A stretch of DNA of 64,000 nt, from positions 558,001 to 622,000 of the forward strand of contig NZ_CAHLAR010000004.1 of NCBI RefSeq assembly GCF_903652925.1, in the 5' to 3' direction. Source of the DNA: Achromobacter anxifer (GTDB taxonomy: Bacteria > Pseudomonadota > Gammaproteobacteria > Burkholderiales > Burkholderiaceae_B). A program made the position numbers and the translations under genes. Below the pieces are notes generated by a model, which saw only the letters and a program-made list of their open reading frames with translations, was not told where the DNA came from and searched no databases. Of the stretch, positions 7,696-16,101 are shown in pieces. Within the stretch, counting starts at the first letter, position 1, and each line of letters begins with the position of its first letter.

Positions 7696-9005
7696 GTCGA
7701 GGCCTGGCGCGCGGGTTCGCGCGTCAGCAGCAAGGTGATCACGGTGATCGCGGCCATGCCGACCAGGAACCAGGCCACCGGCGTGGCCGATTCATACTTG
7801 CGCAGCAGCGCCATGGCGATCAGGGGCGACAGGCCGCCGGCGAACACCGACGCAAGCTCGTGTCCCAGCGCCAGGCCGGTGTAGCGGACCTCGGGCGGAA
7901 AGAGTTCGGCGAAGTACGCCGGCTGGGTGCCTATCATCGCCGCGTGGCAGATCGTGTTGCCCAGGAAGAAGGCCAGGAAGATCCACACCGGCTCCTTGGT
8001 CTGCACCAGCCAGAAGAACGGAAACGCCACCAGCACCAGGCCGGCCGAGCCTATCAGGTACACCGCGCGCCGGCCGATGCGGTCGGACAGGTGGCCGAAC
8101 CAGACCAGGGTCCCCAGCTCGATGAACATCGACAGCAGCACGCCGCCCAGCATGACGTCGTTGGAGATGCCGAGGAACTTGCCATAGGCCAGCGCGAACG
8201 CCAGGAAGATGTACGACCCGCCGTTCTCGGCCACGCGCAATCCCATCGCCGTGAAGACCTGGCGCGGATAGCGGCGGAACACTTCCACCGCGGGCATGCC
8301 GCGCTTGGCGGTCTTGGTCGCCTGCACGAATTCCTCGCTTTCCGGGATGTGCTTGCGGATGTAGAGGCCCACGCCGAAGATCAGCACGCTCAGCAGGAAC
8401 GGCAGGCGCCAGCCCCAGCTCATGAAGGCGTCCTGCGGCAGCTGTTGCGCCAGCATGAAGACGCCAGAAGACAGCACGAAGCCGCCCGCCACGCCCAGCT
8501 GGCTGAACGACGAGAAGTAGCCGCGCCGCTTGCCGCCGACCGCCTCGCTGATCAGCAGCACGCCGCCGCCCCACTCTCCGCCCGCGGCCGCGCCTTGCAG
8601 TATGCGCAGCACGACCATGGCCACCGGCGCCCAGAAGCCGACCTGGTCATAGGTGGGCAGCAATCCGATCAGGAAGGTGGCCGCTCCCATCAGGCCCAGG
8701 GTCCACTCCAGCGCCAGCTTGCGGCCATAGCGGTCGCCGATATGGCCGAAGATTACGCCGCCCAGCGGCCGCGCCAGGAAGCCCACGGCAAAGCCGGCAA
8801 AGGCCCCCATGGTGCCCAGGAGCGGGTCGGTGCCCTTGGGAAAGAACAATTCTCCGAACACCAGCGCCGCCGCCGTGCCGTAGATGAAGAAGTCATACCA
8901 TTCCATCGCGTTGCCCGCGACGGACGCCATCACCACGCGCCGCGTGCGCTGTCTGCGCGCGTCGTCGCCAGCGGCCGCGGCCGCCCCCTTGTATGCCATC
9001 GTCAT
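7692..9005 (-). CDS. MFS transporter of the metabolite:H+ symporter (MHS) family
   Basis: The 437-residue, 12-segment membrane protein has MHS-family signatures: GNAMEWYDFFIYG in the first helix, GRPLGG-like ARPLGGVIFGHIGDRYGRK between helices 2 and 3, and LQGAAAGGEWGG in helix 4. Relatives include shikimate, citrate and alpha-ketoglutarate proton symporters, so the substrate is probably an organic acid. AAGGGG lies five bases before the ATG. The gene starts 36 bases after the acyl-CoA ligase and overlaps the thiolase start, which suggests it imports the compound that the ligase activates. Confidence 0.88.
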   Translation of the reverse strand: MTMAYKGAAAAAGDDARRQRTRRVVMASVAGNAMEWYDFFIYGTAAALVFGELFFPKGTDPLLGTMGAFAGFAVGFLARPLGGVIFGHIGDRYGRKLALEWTLGLMGAATFLIGLLPTYDQVGFWAPVAMVVLRILQGAAAGGEWGGGVLLISEAVGGKRRGYFSSFSQLGVAGGFVLSSGVFMLAQQLPQDAFMSWGWRLPFLLSVLIFGVGLYIRKHIPESEEFVQATKTAKRGMPAVEVFRRYPRQVFTAMGLRVAENGGSYIFLAFALAYGKFLGISNDVMLGGVLLSMFIELGTLVWFGHLSDRIGRRAVYLIGSAGLVLVAFPFFWLVQTKEPVWIFLAFFLGNTICHAAMIGTQPAYFAELFPPEVRYTGLALGHELASVFAGGLSPLIAMALLRKYESATPVAWFLVGMAAITVITLLLTREPARQAST

Positions 9006-9041
9006 TGCCGCCCCTTGTCTGTTTGAATGGACCCGTGGCGC

Positions 9042-10613
9042 TCAGCGCGCCACGCGATAGCCGGCGGCGTCGCGGTCCCAGGCGTCGCCGGTAATGCCCT
9101 CATCCCGCAAGTGGAACTTGCGGATCTTGCCGTTCTCGGTGCGCGGCAGATCGTCCAGCACGCGCAGATAGCGCGGCACGGCGAAATACGGCATGCGAGG
9201 CTGGCAGAAATCAAGCAGCGCCTCGGGCGCGATGGCCTGGCCGGTCTTGTAGACCAGCGCGGCCATGACCTCGTCCTCGGCCAGCTCGGAACGCACCGCA
9301 TAGACCGCCACGGAGGCAACGGCGGGATGCGCCAGCAGCACCTGCTCCACCTCGTACGAGGAAATGTTCTCGCCGCGCCGGCGGATCGCGTCCTTCGTGC
9401 GGTCCAGGAACCGGTAGTAGCCGTCCGCGTCGCGCACGACCCGGTCGCCCGTGTGGAACCAGAGGTTGCGCCAGGCCTGCACCGTCTTGTCGTCCATGCC
9501 GAAATAGCCGGTGGCGATGGCGTAAGGCATGCGGGCGCGCAGCAGCAGCTCGCCCGGCGTGCCGTCAGGCACCGCCGCGTCGTGCTCGTCGGCCGCCATC
9601 GCATCGAACTCGGGCGCGGCGCGGCCCATGGTCCCGGCGCGCTGTTCAGCCAGCGTGCCGCCCAGCGCGAAGTTGGTTTCAGTGGAGCCGTAGCCTTCCA
9701 GCAAGGCGATGCCCGTGCGTTCGGCGAAGGCCGCGTGGAAACGTTCGGGGACTCCCGGAGCCAGCGCGATCCTCGCGCGGTGGCGCCGTTCGGCCGGCGC
9801 GGGCGTCTGCGCCAGCAGCATCGGCACCATGGCGCCCAGCAGATAGGTCACCGTGGCGCCCGTCGCTTCCAGCCGGTCGAAATAGCGGCTGACCGAAAAA
9901 CGTTCGTCGCAGACGATGGTGGCGCCCGTGACCAGCGCCTGGAAACAAGCGTTCAAGGCATTGGTGTGAAACAGCGGCAGGCTGGTGTGGAGCACGTCGC
10001 TGGCGCCGATCTCCAGGTTGCGGGCGGCGATCCTGCCCCACCAATAGAACTGCGCGTGCGGACAGCACACGCCTTTCGACAGGCCCGACGTGCCGGAGGT
10101 GTACAGGATGGCCAGCGTGTCGCCCGGCCCGACGTCGGCCGCCTGCGGCAGCGGCGCCTCCGGCGCAGGCGGCGGCGCGCTGGCGTGGACCGGCAGCGCC
10201 GGCGCGTCGCCCTGCGCGTCCAGCAGCCAGATGCGTTCCAGGGCCAGGGACTGCGTGTCCAGCGCCGCCAGCGCGGCGCAAGATGCCGCGTCGGCCACCA
10301 GCAGCCTGCAACCGCTGTTGGCCAGGATGTGCTGCAGCTGCATGCCGCGCGATGCCGTATTGATCGGCACCACCACCGCGCCCAGCCAGCCGCAGCCCAG
10401 CACGATGGACAGGAATTCATGCCGGTTGCCGGCCATCAGCCCGACCCGGTCGCCGCGGGCGACGCCGACAGAGGCCAGGCGCGCGGCCCAGTCCGCCGCA
10501 TGTCCGGCGGCATCGCCGTAACGCAGCGCGCCGCCCGGCGCCTGCACCCATGTGCGCTCGCCCCAGCGGGCCCCCTGCTCCAGCAACAACGACGGCAGTG
10601 TCAACGCATGCAT
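9042..10613 (-). CDS. AMP-forming acyl-CoA synthetase
   Basis: The protein of ~523 residues belongs to the ANL superfamily. It shows the P-loop AILYTSGTSGLSKGV, the A5 motif GYGSTETN, WFHTGDRV, and the late DAIRRRGENISSYEVE with a C-terminal lysine in TENGKIRKFHLR. It activates a carboxylate to its CoA thioester via an acyl-adenylate. The chosen ATG (MHALTLPS) has AGGGGA upstream; a start 36 bases further out has no ribosome site. It is the first gene of the ligase, transporter, thiolase, DUF35 operon and is divergent from a LysR gene. It resembles CaiC-like ligases, but the substrate is unknown. Confidence 0.85.
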   Translation of the reverse strand: MHALTLPSLLLEQGARWGERTWVQAPGGALRYGDAAGHAADWAARLASVGVARGDRVGLMAGNRHEFLSIVLGCGWLGAVVVPINTASRGMQLQHILANSGCRLLVADAASCAALAALDTQSLALERIWLLDAQGDAPALPVHASAPPPAPEAPLPQAADVGPGDTLAILYTSGTSGLSKGVCCPHAQFYWWGRIAARNLEIGASDVLHTSLPLFHTNALNACFQALVTGATIVCDERFSVSRYFDRLEATGATVTYLLGAMVPMLLAQTPAPAERRHRARIALAPGVPERFHAAFAERTGIALLEGYGSTETNFALGGTLAEQRAGTMGRAAPEFDAMAADEHDAAVPDGTPGELLLRARMPYAIATGYFGMDDKTVQAWRNLWFHTGDRVVRDADGYYRFLDRTKDAIRRRGENISSYEVEQVLLAHPAVASVAVYAVRSELAEDEVMAALVYKTGQAIAPEALLDFCQPRMPYFAVPRYLRVLDDLPRTENGKIRKFHLRDEGITGDAWDRDAAGYRVAR

Positions 10614-10751
10614 GGCGATGCTTCCCCTAAGTGTCGCGGCCTTCGGCAAGCGTTGCCCAGCCCTGTGAAATTAGTCTAGGAATCAACTATTTATATGTCA
10701 AATTTATAGGTATTATTTATCTTATAAGTCTGACTGATATGAGGGGCATGC
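10614..10751. promoter_or_regulatory. AT-rich divergent promoter between acyl-CoA ligase operon and LysR gene
   Basis: This 138-base gap is strikingly AT-rich against the GC-rich genes on either side and contains the 8-base palindrome CTTATAAG. It is expected to carry both promoters and the LysR binding site. I cannot single out one convincing T-N11-A box. Confidence 0.5.
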
Positions 10752-11657
10752 ATGGACTTCGACCTGAACCTCATGCGGGTTTTCCTGACCGTGCTGCACG
10801 AGCGCAGCGTCACGCGGGCGGCGCAACGCCTGAACCTGACGCAACCTGCCGTGAGCTATGCGCTGGCGCGCCTGCGGGAGAAGTTCGACGACCCCTTGTT
10901 CGCGCGCACCGCGTCCGGCATGCAGCCCACGCCGGTCGCGTTTGCGCTGGCCGAACCGATAGAACGCGGCATGAACAGCTTCGCGGAAGCCGTCAACCTG
11001 CGGCAGCGCTTCGACCCGGCCAGCAGCGCCCGGCGCTTCCGCCTGTCGATGTCGGATATCGGCGAAATGGTGTTCCTGCCGTCGCTGATGGAACGCGTGC
11101 ACGCGCTGGCGCCGCGCCTGCAGGTCGAGGTGCTGGAGATTCCGCTGGAACGGCTGCCGCAGGCGCTCAAGGAGGGCGAGGTCGATCTCGCCATCGGCAA
11201 CCTGGCCGGGCTGGGCAGCGAAACCTGCCATGCCGAACTGTTCAGCGAGCGCTATACCTGCATGGGCCGGCGCGGGCATCCGGTGCTGTCCGCCGGCCTG
11301 ACGCGCAGCCAGTACAAGCGCCTGGACCACATCCTGGTGGCCTCGCGGGCCAGCGCCCACCGCTTGCTGGACGACGTGCTGAGCGAGGCCGGCCTGCCGC
11401 GCCGGCCCTACCTGACCCTGCCGCATTTCTCCGCGGCGGCCGAGATCGTGCGGCGCACCGATCTCACCATGACCCTGCCGCTGCGGGCCGCGCTCTGGTT
11501 CAACCACGATGACGCCTTCCAGATCCGTCCGCTGCCGATCGCGCTGCCGCCCTTGTCCGTAACGGTGCACTGGCATGCGCGCTTCGAGAGCGACCCGGGG
11601 ACTTCCTGGCTGCGCCGGCTGGTGGTGGAGACGCTGGCGGATCCGGATCCGGCGTGA
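10752..11657 (+). CDS. LysR-family transcriptional regulator
   Basis: The 301 residues begin with a typical LysR winged helix (LMRVFLTVLHERSVTRAAQ, LTQPAVSYALARLR, DDPLFARTASGMQPT) followed by a two-lobed effector domain. The DDPLF and MQPT wording groups it with the NodD/PcpR-like branch. It is divergent from the acyl-CoA ligase operon and is its likely regulator, with a pathway intermediate as probable inducer. The stop codon forms part of a small GAAGC/GCTTC hairpin (11656-11669) facing the convergent argC gene. Confidence 0.88.
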   Translation: MDFDLNLMRVFLTVLHERSVTRAAQRLNLTQPAVSYALARLREKFDDPLFARTASGMQPTPVAFALAEPIERGMNSFAEAVNLRQRFDPASSARRFRLSMSDIGEMVFLPSLMERVHALAPRLQVEVLEIPLERLPQALKEGEVDLAIGNLAGLGSETCHAELFSERYTCMGRRGHPVLSAGLTRSQYKRLDHILVASRASAHRLLDDVLSEAGLPRRPYLTLPHFSAAAEIVRRTDLTMTLPLRAALWFNHDDAFQIRPLPIALPPLSVTVHWHARFESDPGTSWLRRLVVETLADPDPA

Positions 11658-11678
11658 AGCTGCGGCTTCGACCTTCGG

Positions 11679-12611
11679 CTAGCGCAACGCCGCCAGCATC
11701 AGGTCCAGGTTCTGCACCGCCGCCCCCGACGCGCCCTTGCCCAGGTTGTCGAACACCGCCGCCAGCAGCACCTGGCCGTGCTCGGCATTGCCGTAGACCG
11801 CCAGGCGCAGGTCGTTGGTGCCGTTGAGCGCCTGCGGGTCCAGATGGGTATGGGCGGCGGCGTCCTGCGGCGCCACCACCTGCACGTGGCGCGCGCCTTC
11901 GTAGTGCTGCTGCAGGCAGGCATGCAGGCGCTGCATGTCCACGCCCGCCGGCAGCAGCCGCAGCTGCAACGGCACGGTCAGCACAATGCCCTGGCGATAG
12001 GCGCCGTAGGCGGGCACGAACAGTGGCCGTTGCGTCAGGCCCGCATGGCGTTCGATTTCCGGCGTGTGCTTGTGTGCCAGGCCCAGCCCATAGAGTTGGA
12101 ACGCCGGTCCCGCCGCGCCGTCAGCCGCCTCGTAGGCATCCACGGCAGCGCGCCCGCCGCCCGAATAGCCCGACACGGCATGGATCGCCACGGGATAGTC
12201 GGCCGGCACCAGCCCCGCCCGCAGCAGCGGCCCGAGCAAGGCGATCGCGCCCGTGGGATAGCAGCCCGGGTTGCTGACGCGCGCGGCCCGGGCGATCAGC
12301 CCGGCCTGCTCCGCGTTCATTTCCGGAAAACCGTAGACCCAGCCCGGCGCCGTGCGATGCGCGGAACTGGCGTCTATGACCCGCACCGCCGGGTTGACGA
12401 TGGACGCAGCCGCCTGGCGCGCCGGTTCGTCCGGCAGGCAGAGGATGGCGATGTCGCAGGCGTTGATCGCCTCGGCGCGGCGCTGCGGGTCCTTGCGTTC
12501 CGCCGCGGGCAGCGTCAACAGCCGCAGATCCGTGCGCCCGTGCAGGCGTTCGTGGATCTGCAGGCCGGTGGTGCCCTGGTCGCCGTCGATAAAAACTAGA
12601 GCTTGGGTCAT
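11679..12611 (-). CDS. argC: N-acetyl-gamma-glutamyl-phosphate reductase, short (type 2) form
   Basis: ArgC reduces N-acetylglutamyl phosphate to the semialdehyde with NADPH in arginine biosynthesis, in the cytoplasm. The 310-residue protein has the N-terminal nucleotide-binding [25 protein letters not shown], the catalytic Cys117 in SNPGCYPTG, and [11 protein letters not shown]. Length and wording fit the short ArgC type and not the ~345-residue type. The open frame continues upstream through the divergent LysR gene, but that extension is antisense shadow; the ATG of [10 protein letters not shown] is the sensible start. It stands alone, away from other arg genes. Confidence 0.92.
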   Translation of the reverse strand: MTQALVFIDGDQGTTGLQIHERLHGRTDLRLLTLPAAERKDPQRRAEAINACDIAILCLPDEPARQAAASIVNPAVRVIDASSAHRTAPGWVYGFPEMNAEQAGLIARAARVSNPGCYPTGAIALLGPLLRAGLVPADYPVAIHAVSGYSGGGRAAVDAYEAADGAAGPAFQLYGLGLAHKHTPEIERHAGLTQRPLFVPAYGAYRQGIVLTVPLQLRLLPAGVDMQRLHACLQQHYEGARHVQVVAPQDAAAHTHLDPQALNGTNDLRLAVYGNAEHGQVLLAAVFDNLGKGASGAAVQNLDLMLAALR

Positions 12612-12693
12612 GGCGCGTATGTCCTGGATCAAAGGGAGCGCCGGAACGTTCCTGGCGCGGACTCCATCATCGGCCGGGATCGTAGATAACAAA

Positions 12694-12710
12694 AGTCGAA
12701 TATCATGACT
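12694..12710. promoter_or_regulatory. Candidate LysR box between argC and its divergent regulator
   Basis: The sequence AGTC-N9-GACT contains a T-N11-A core with dyad symmetry, the usual form of a LysR-type binding site. It lies in the 130-base gap between argC and the LysR gene, 32 bases before the latter's ATG. Binding is inferred, not shown. Confidence 0.45.
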
Positions 12711-12741
12711 ATCCAATTCAGCTTTCCTGAACGAGACCGCC

Positions 12742-13635
12742 ATGCGTGAAATCAGCCTGGACCGCCTGCGCACCCTGGTCGCCATCGCCGACCTGGGCTC
12801 GTTCGCGGATGCGGCCCGCGCCCTGCACCTGGCGCCGCCCACCGTCAGCCTGCACGTGGCCGACCTGGAGGAACGCATCGGCGCGCCGCTGCTCACGCGC
12901 AGGCGCGGCCAGGTCCGGCCTACGGCCATCGGCGAAACCCTGCTGGAACGCGCGCGGCGCCTGCTGGCCGACGCCGACCAGGCGCTGGACGACGTGCAGC
13001 GGCAGGTACAGGGGCTGGCCGGGCGCGTGCGCCTGGGCGCCTCGACCGGCGCCATCGCCCATCTGTTGCCGCAAGCCCTGGAAACGCTGGGCCGCGACCA
13101 CCCCGGCATCGACGTCCAGGTGGCCGTGCTGACGTCGCAGGAAACCTTGCAGCGGCTGGCGGACGGCTCGCTGGACGTGGGCCTGGTGGCCCTGCCCCAG
13201 CCACCGCTGGAAGGGCTGGTGCTGCGGCCCTGGCGCCGCGACCCGGTGATGGCCTTCCTGCCCGCCGGCTGGCAGGCGCCCGCGCGCCTGAGCCCTGCCT
13301 GGCTGGCCGAAAAGCCGCTGATCCTGAATGACGCCAGCACGCGGCTGTCGCGGCTGACGGGAGAATGGTTCGCCGCGGCCGGCCTGCATCCGCGCGCGCG
13401 CATCCAGCTGAACTACAACGATGCCATCAAGAGCCTGGTGGCCGCCGGCTACGGCGCCACCCTGCTGCCGCACGAAGCCACCGCGCCCCAACCCGATCCG
13501 CGCATCGAAATGCGCCCGCTGCGGCCCGCGCTCTGGCGGCCGCTGGGCATCGCGCACCGCGCCGGGCAGGTTGAACAGGCCACCCGCCACGTGCTGGACG
13601 TGCTGTGGGAGTTGCGGGCCTCAGCCGCCCGCTGA
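12742..13635 (+). CDS. LysR-family transcriptional regulator, divergent from argC
   Basis: The 297 residues carry a LysR helix-turn-helix ([48 protein letters not shown]) and an effector domain starting near [11 protein letters not shown]. It is not an ArgP or ArgR homologue that I can recognise, so control of argC is only suggested by the divergent arrangement. Its 3' end overlaps the convergent ClC gene by 15 bases, so the last five codons of both genes are read from the same DNA. Confidence 0.85.
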   Translation: MREISLDRLRTLVAIADLGSFADAARALHLAPPTVSLHVADLEERIGAPLLTRRRGQVRPTAIGETLLERARRLLADADQALDDVQRQVQGLAGRVRLGASTGAIAHLLPQALETLGRDHPGIDVQVAVLTSQETLQRLADGSLDVGLVALPQPPLEGLVLRPWRRDPVMAFLPAGWQAPARLSPAWLAEKPLILNDASTRLSRLTGEWFAAAGLHPRARIQLNYNDAIKSLVAAGYGATLLPHEATAPQPDPRIEMRPLRPALWRPLGIAHRAGQVEQATRHVLDVLWELRASAAR

Positions 13636-15468
13636 TCCGCTGGTTGGTCCACCCGCCGGTCCACCCACAGGTCCACCCACGGGTCCATCCACTGCGGGCT
13701 TGCGACGGAAGTACGCGGTGCGCTGGCTCTCTTCGCGCAGCCGCCGGGCGCGCGAGCGGAACAGGTCCTTGCGCCCGACGATGCCGACCAGCCGGCCGTT
13801 GGCCCGGTCCAGTATCGGCAGGCGGCCCGCGCCGGACAGCGCCATGCGGTCGGCGATCTGGCTGGCAAGCTCCTCGGGATGGCCATAGATCAGCTCGCGC
13901 CCCTGCAGGGCCTCGGCCAGCGTGCGCCCGCCCTGCTCGTCGTCGATGGCCCAAGCCAGGGTGTCGGCGCGGGTGACTTCGCCCACCACCTTGCCCTGGG
14001 CGTCCAGCACCGGATAGCTGGTGTGCACCGGCTGCGCCGTCGTGAAATGAGCAATCGCCTGCGTCACCGTCCAATCCGCCGGCAGGGTCTCGACCGGCGA
14101 GGTCATGACCTGGCTGGCCCGCAGCAGGTCGAACGGATCCACCCGGTACTCGCGGCTGATATGGTGGCCGCGCCGCGCGATCTTCTCGGTCAGGATGGAG
14201 CGCTTCAACAGCAGCACCGTCACGCCGTAGGCGAACACGCATGCCGACAGCACCGGCAGCAACGCGCCCATGTTGCCGGTCAGCTCCACCGCGAACAGGG
14301 TGGCGGTCAGCGGCGCCCGCATGGTGCCGCCCATCATGGCGGCCATGCCCAGCAAGGCCCAGAAGCCCGTATCCGCCTGCGGCAACAGCGGCGTGGCCAG
14401 CGCGCCCAACGCGCCGCCGAAGATCAGCAGCGGCGCCAGCACCCCGCCCGAGGTGCCCGAGCCCAGCGCGACCGACCAGATGACGACCTTGACCACCAGC
14501 AGCAGCAATACCGCCTGGAAAGCCAGGTCGCCCGCCAGCAGATGGCGGATGTTGTCATAGCCCACGCCCAGCGCCGCCGGCTCGATCAGCCCGCCTATGC
14601 CGATAGCCAGGCCGCCGAAGGCCGGCCACCACATCCAGTGCACCGGTAGCTTTTCGAACAGGTCCTCGGCGGCGTAGACCATGAAAGTCAGCACGCCGGA
14701 GCCCAGGCCGGCCAGCACGCCGATGGCGGCGCAGGCCAGCAGATGCGCGGGCGTGAACGGCAGCGAACCTGAATAGGCGAATATCGGCCCGGCATCCAGC
14801 ACGAAGGCGCGCGCGGCGGCGGCCACCAGCGCGGCCATCGCCACGGGCAGGAAGCTGCGCGGCTTCCATTCGAACAGCAGCAGTTCGACCGCCAGCAGCA
14901 CCGCCGCCAGTGGCGTGGAAAAGATCGCCGTCATGCCCGCGGCCGCGCCCGCCACCAGCAGCGTCTTGCGTTCGCCGTCGTCCAGGTGGATGGTCTGCGC
15001 CAGCAGCGAACCGATGGCGCCGCCCGTCATGATGATGGGGCCTTCGGCGCCGAACGGGCCGCCCGTGCCGATGGAGATGGCCGAAGAGACCGGCTTCAAC
15101 ACCGCGACCTTGGGCTGAATCCGGCTCTTGCCAATCAGGATGGCTTCCATGGCCTCCGGGATGCCGTGGCCGCGGATCTTTTCCGAGCCGTAGCGCGCCA
15201 TCAGGCCGATGATCAGGCACCCCACGACCGGGATGGCGACGGACGCGAGCCCCAGCTTTTCGGTGGTGATCGGCAGGTCCGCGAACGAGAACAGGTGGTG
15301 ATAGGCCAGGTTCGTGCACAACGCAATCAGGCGCAGCAAGGCCCAGGCGGCGGCCACGCTGGCCAGGCCCACCGGAATGGCCAGGCCCATCAGGAGGACC
15401 ACGCGCTTGTCCGTGGTGAAGTCGCCCAGGCGCAGTCCGGCCCGGGCAGAGGAGGAAGTAGGAGGCAT
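13621..15468 (-). CDS. ClC-family anion channel/transporter with C-terminal CBS pair and repeat tail
   Basis: The 615 residues comprise a ClC membrane domain (residues ~20-430), a tandem CBS pair (~450-585, with VMTSPVETLPADWTVTQAI and GRLPILDRANGRLVGIVGRKDLF) and a low-complexity tail. ClC filter motifs are recognisable: RGHGIPE in place of GSGIP, FGAEGP with the gating glutamate, and GSGTSGGVLAP. It should exchange or conduct chloride or related anions in the inner membrane, with CBS domains sensing nucleotides. The tail is a run of G-G-P-V/A tetrapeptides encoded by a 12-base tandem repeat. It is divergent from the MarR gene across a short palindrome-containing gap. Confidence 0.9.
   Translation of the reverse strand: MPPTSSSARAGLRLGDFTTDKRVVLLMGLAIPVGLASVAAAWALLRLIALCTNLAYHHLFSFADLPITTEKLGLASVAIPVVGCLIIGLMARYGSEKIRGHGIPEAMEAILIGKSRIQPKVAVLKPVSSAISIGTGGPFGAEGPIIMTGGAIGSLLAQTIHLDDGERKTLLVAGAAAGMTAIFSTPLAAVLLAVELLLFEWKPRSFLPVAMAALVAAAARAFVLDAGPIFAYSGSLPFTPAHLLACAAIGVLAGLGSGVLTFMVYAAEDLFEKLPVHWMWWPAFGGLAIGIGGLIEPAALGVGYDNIRHLLAGDLAFQAVLLLLVVKVVIWSVALGSGTSGGVLAPLLIFGGALGALATPLLPQADTGFWALLGMAAMMGGTMRAPLTATLFAVELTGNMGALLPVLSACVFAYGVTVLLLKRSILTEKIARRGHHISREYRVDPFDLLRASQVMTSPVETLPADWTVTQAIAHFTTAQPVHTSYPVLDAQGKVVGEVTRADTLAWAIDDEQGGRTLAEALQGRELIYGHPEELASQIADRMALSGAGRLPILDRANGRLVGIVGRKDLFRSRARRLREESQRTAYFRRKPAVDGPVGGPVGGPAGGPTSGSAGG
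13646..13693. repeat. 12-base tandem repeat, four units, in the 3' end of the ClC gene
   Basis: Four head-to-tail copies of GGTCCACCCRCN (last copy diverged) encode Pro-Val/Ala-Gly-Gly repeats in the tail of the ClC protein on the minus strand. The unit length keeps the frame, so copy number could change without breaking the gene. Confidence 0.85.
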
Positions 15469-15512
15469 GTTCGAAGGAAGAAGAATCGCGCAGGGAATTG
15501 CGCAATGTCATT

Positions 15513-15531
15513 TATATCGTATCACGACATA
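15513..15531. promoter_or_regulatory. Candidate MarR operator between ClC and MarR genes
   Basis: The sequence TATATCGT-ATC-ACGACATA is an inverted repeat with 8-base arms and one mismatch. It lies in the 79-base gap between two divergent genes, 17 bases before the MarR start, where it would cover both promoters. Its half-site CGACATA recurs in front of the HPP gene. Confidence 0.55.
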
Positions 15532-15547
15532 TATTAGAATCGCCCGG

Positions 15548-16000
15548 GTGAAACAGCCCTCTTCCCCTCCCCGACTGTCCGCCACGGACTACGAACTGCT
15601 GGCCGATTTCCGCTATGCGCTGCGCCGCTTCGCCGCCTTCAGCGAAAACGCCGCCGCCGCCCTGGACCTCATGCCGCAGCAGCACCAGGCCCTGCTCGCC
15701 ATCAAGGGCACCCGCAAGAGCGCGCCCGGCCGCCGCGGCCTGTACGTGGGCGAAATTGCCGAGCGCCTCTTGATCCGCCCGCATACCGCGGCCGAACTGG
15801 TGGGACGGCTGGCGCGCCTGGACCTGGTCAGCCGCGAAGCCGACCCCGAGGACGGCCGCCGCGTCGAGGTGGTGCTGACCGCCCGCGCCGAGCGCATGCT
15901 GGAAGATTTGTCGGCCTCGCATCTGGAAGAATTGCGCGCCCTGCGCCCGCTGCTCACGCTGCTACTGGCACGCATCGGCGGCGAAGCCGGCGACGCCTGA
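15548..16000 (+). CDS. MarR-family transcriptional regulator
   Basis: The 150-residue protein has the MarR winged-helix core: QQHQALLAIKG, LYVGEIAERLLIRPHTAAELVGRLARLDLVSREADPEDGRR and VVLTARAERMLEDL. The DGRR wing contact is conserved. I use the GTG codon giving VKQPSSPP as start; the frame is open further upstream but that would run into the ClC gene on the other strand. It is flanked by two CBS-containing membrane protein genes, and palindromes on either side suggest it regulates both. Its ligand is unknown. Confidence 0.82.
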   Translation: MKQPSSPPRLSATDYELLADFRYALRRFAAFSENAAAALDLMPQQHQALLAIKGTRKSAPGRRGLYVGEIAERLLIRPHTAAELVGRLARLDLVSREADPEDGRRVEVVLTARAERMLEDLSASHLEELRALRPLLTLLLARIGGEAGDA

Positions 16001-16010
16001 TCCCGCCTTT

Positions 16011-16030
16011 GCCGCATAAGCTTATGCGGC
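16011..16030. terminator. Perfect 20-base palindrome after the MarR gene
   Basis: The sequence GCCGCATAAG/CTTATGCGGC is a perfect palindrome beginning 11 bases after the MarR stop. It lacks a T-run, so it may be a weak terminator, a protein binding site, or both. It lies upstream of the HPP gene and its operator-like repeat. Confidence 0.45.
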
Positions 16031-16050
16031 GCAGCTTGGTCTCGCGTGAT

Positions 16051-16074
16051 AAATTGTCGCCCCGCGACATATTT
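16051..16074. promoter_or_regulatory. Operator-like inverted repeat upstream of the HPP gene
   Basis: AAATTGTCG, a five-base centre, then CGACATATTT gives perfect TGTCG/CGACA arms flanked by AAAT/ATTT. It resembles the ClC-MarR gap palindrome through the shared CGACATAT half-site. The position before the HPP start fits a repressor site. Confidence 0.5.
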
Positions 16075-16101
16075 CAAGGGCGCGAGGAGATCGTTTTGGG
16101 T

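Noticed and set aside
11679-13403. A 574-codon frame that would extend argC at its N-terminus
   Set aside because: The extra 264 codons are antisense to the divergent LysR gene and show no family resemblance, while ArgC begins properly at [10 protein letters not shown].
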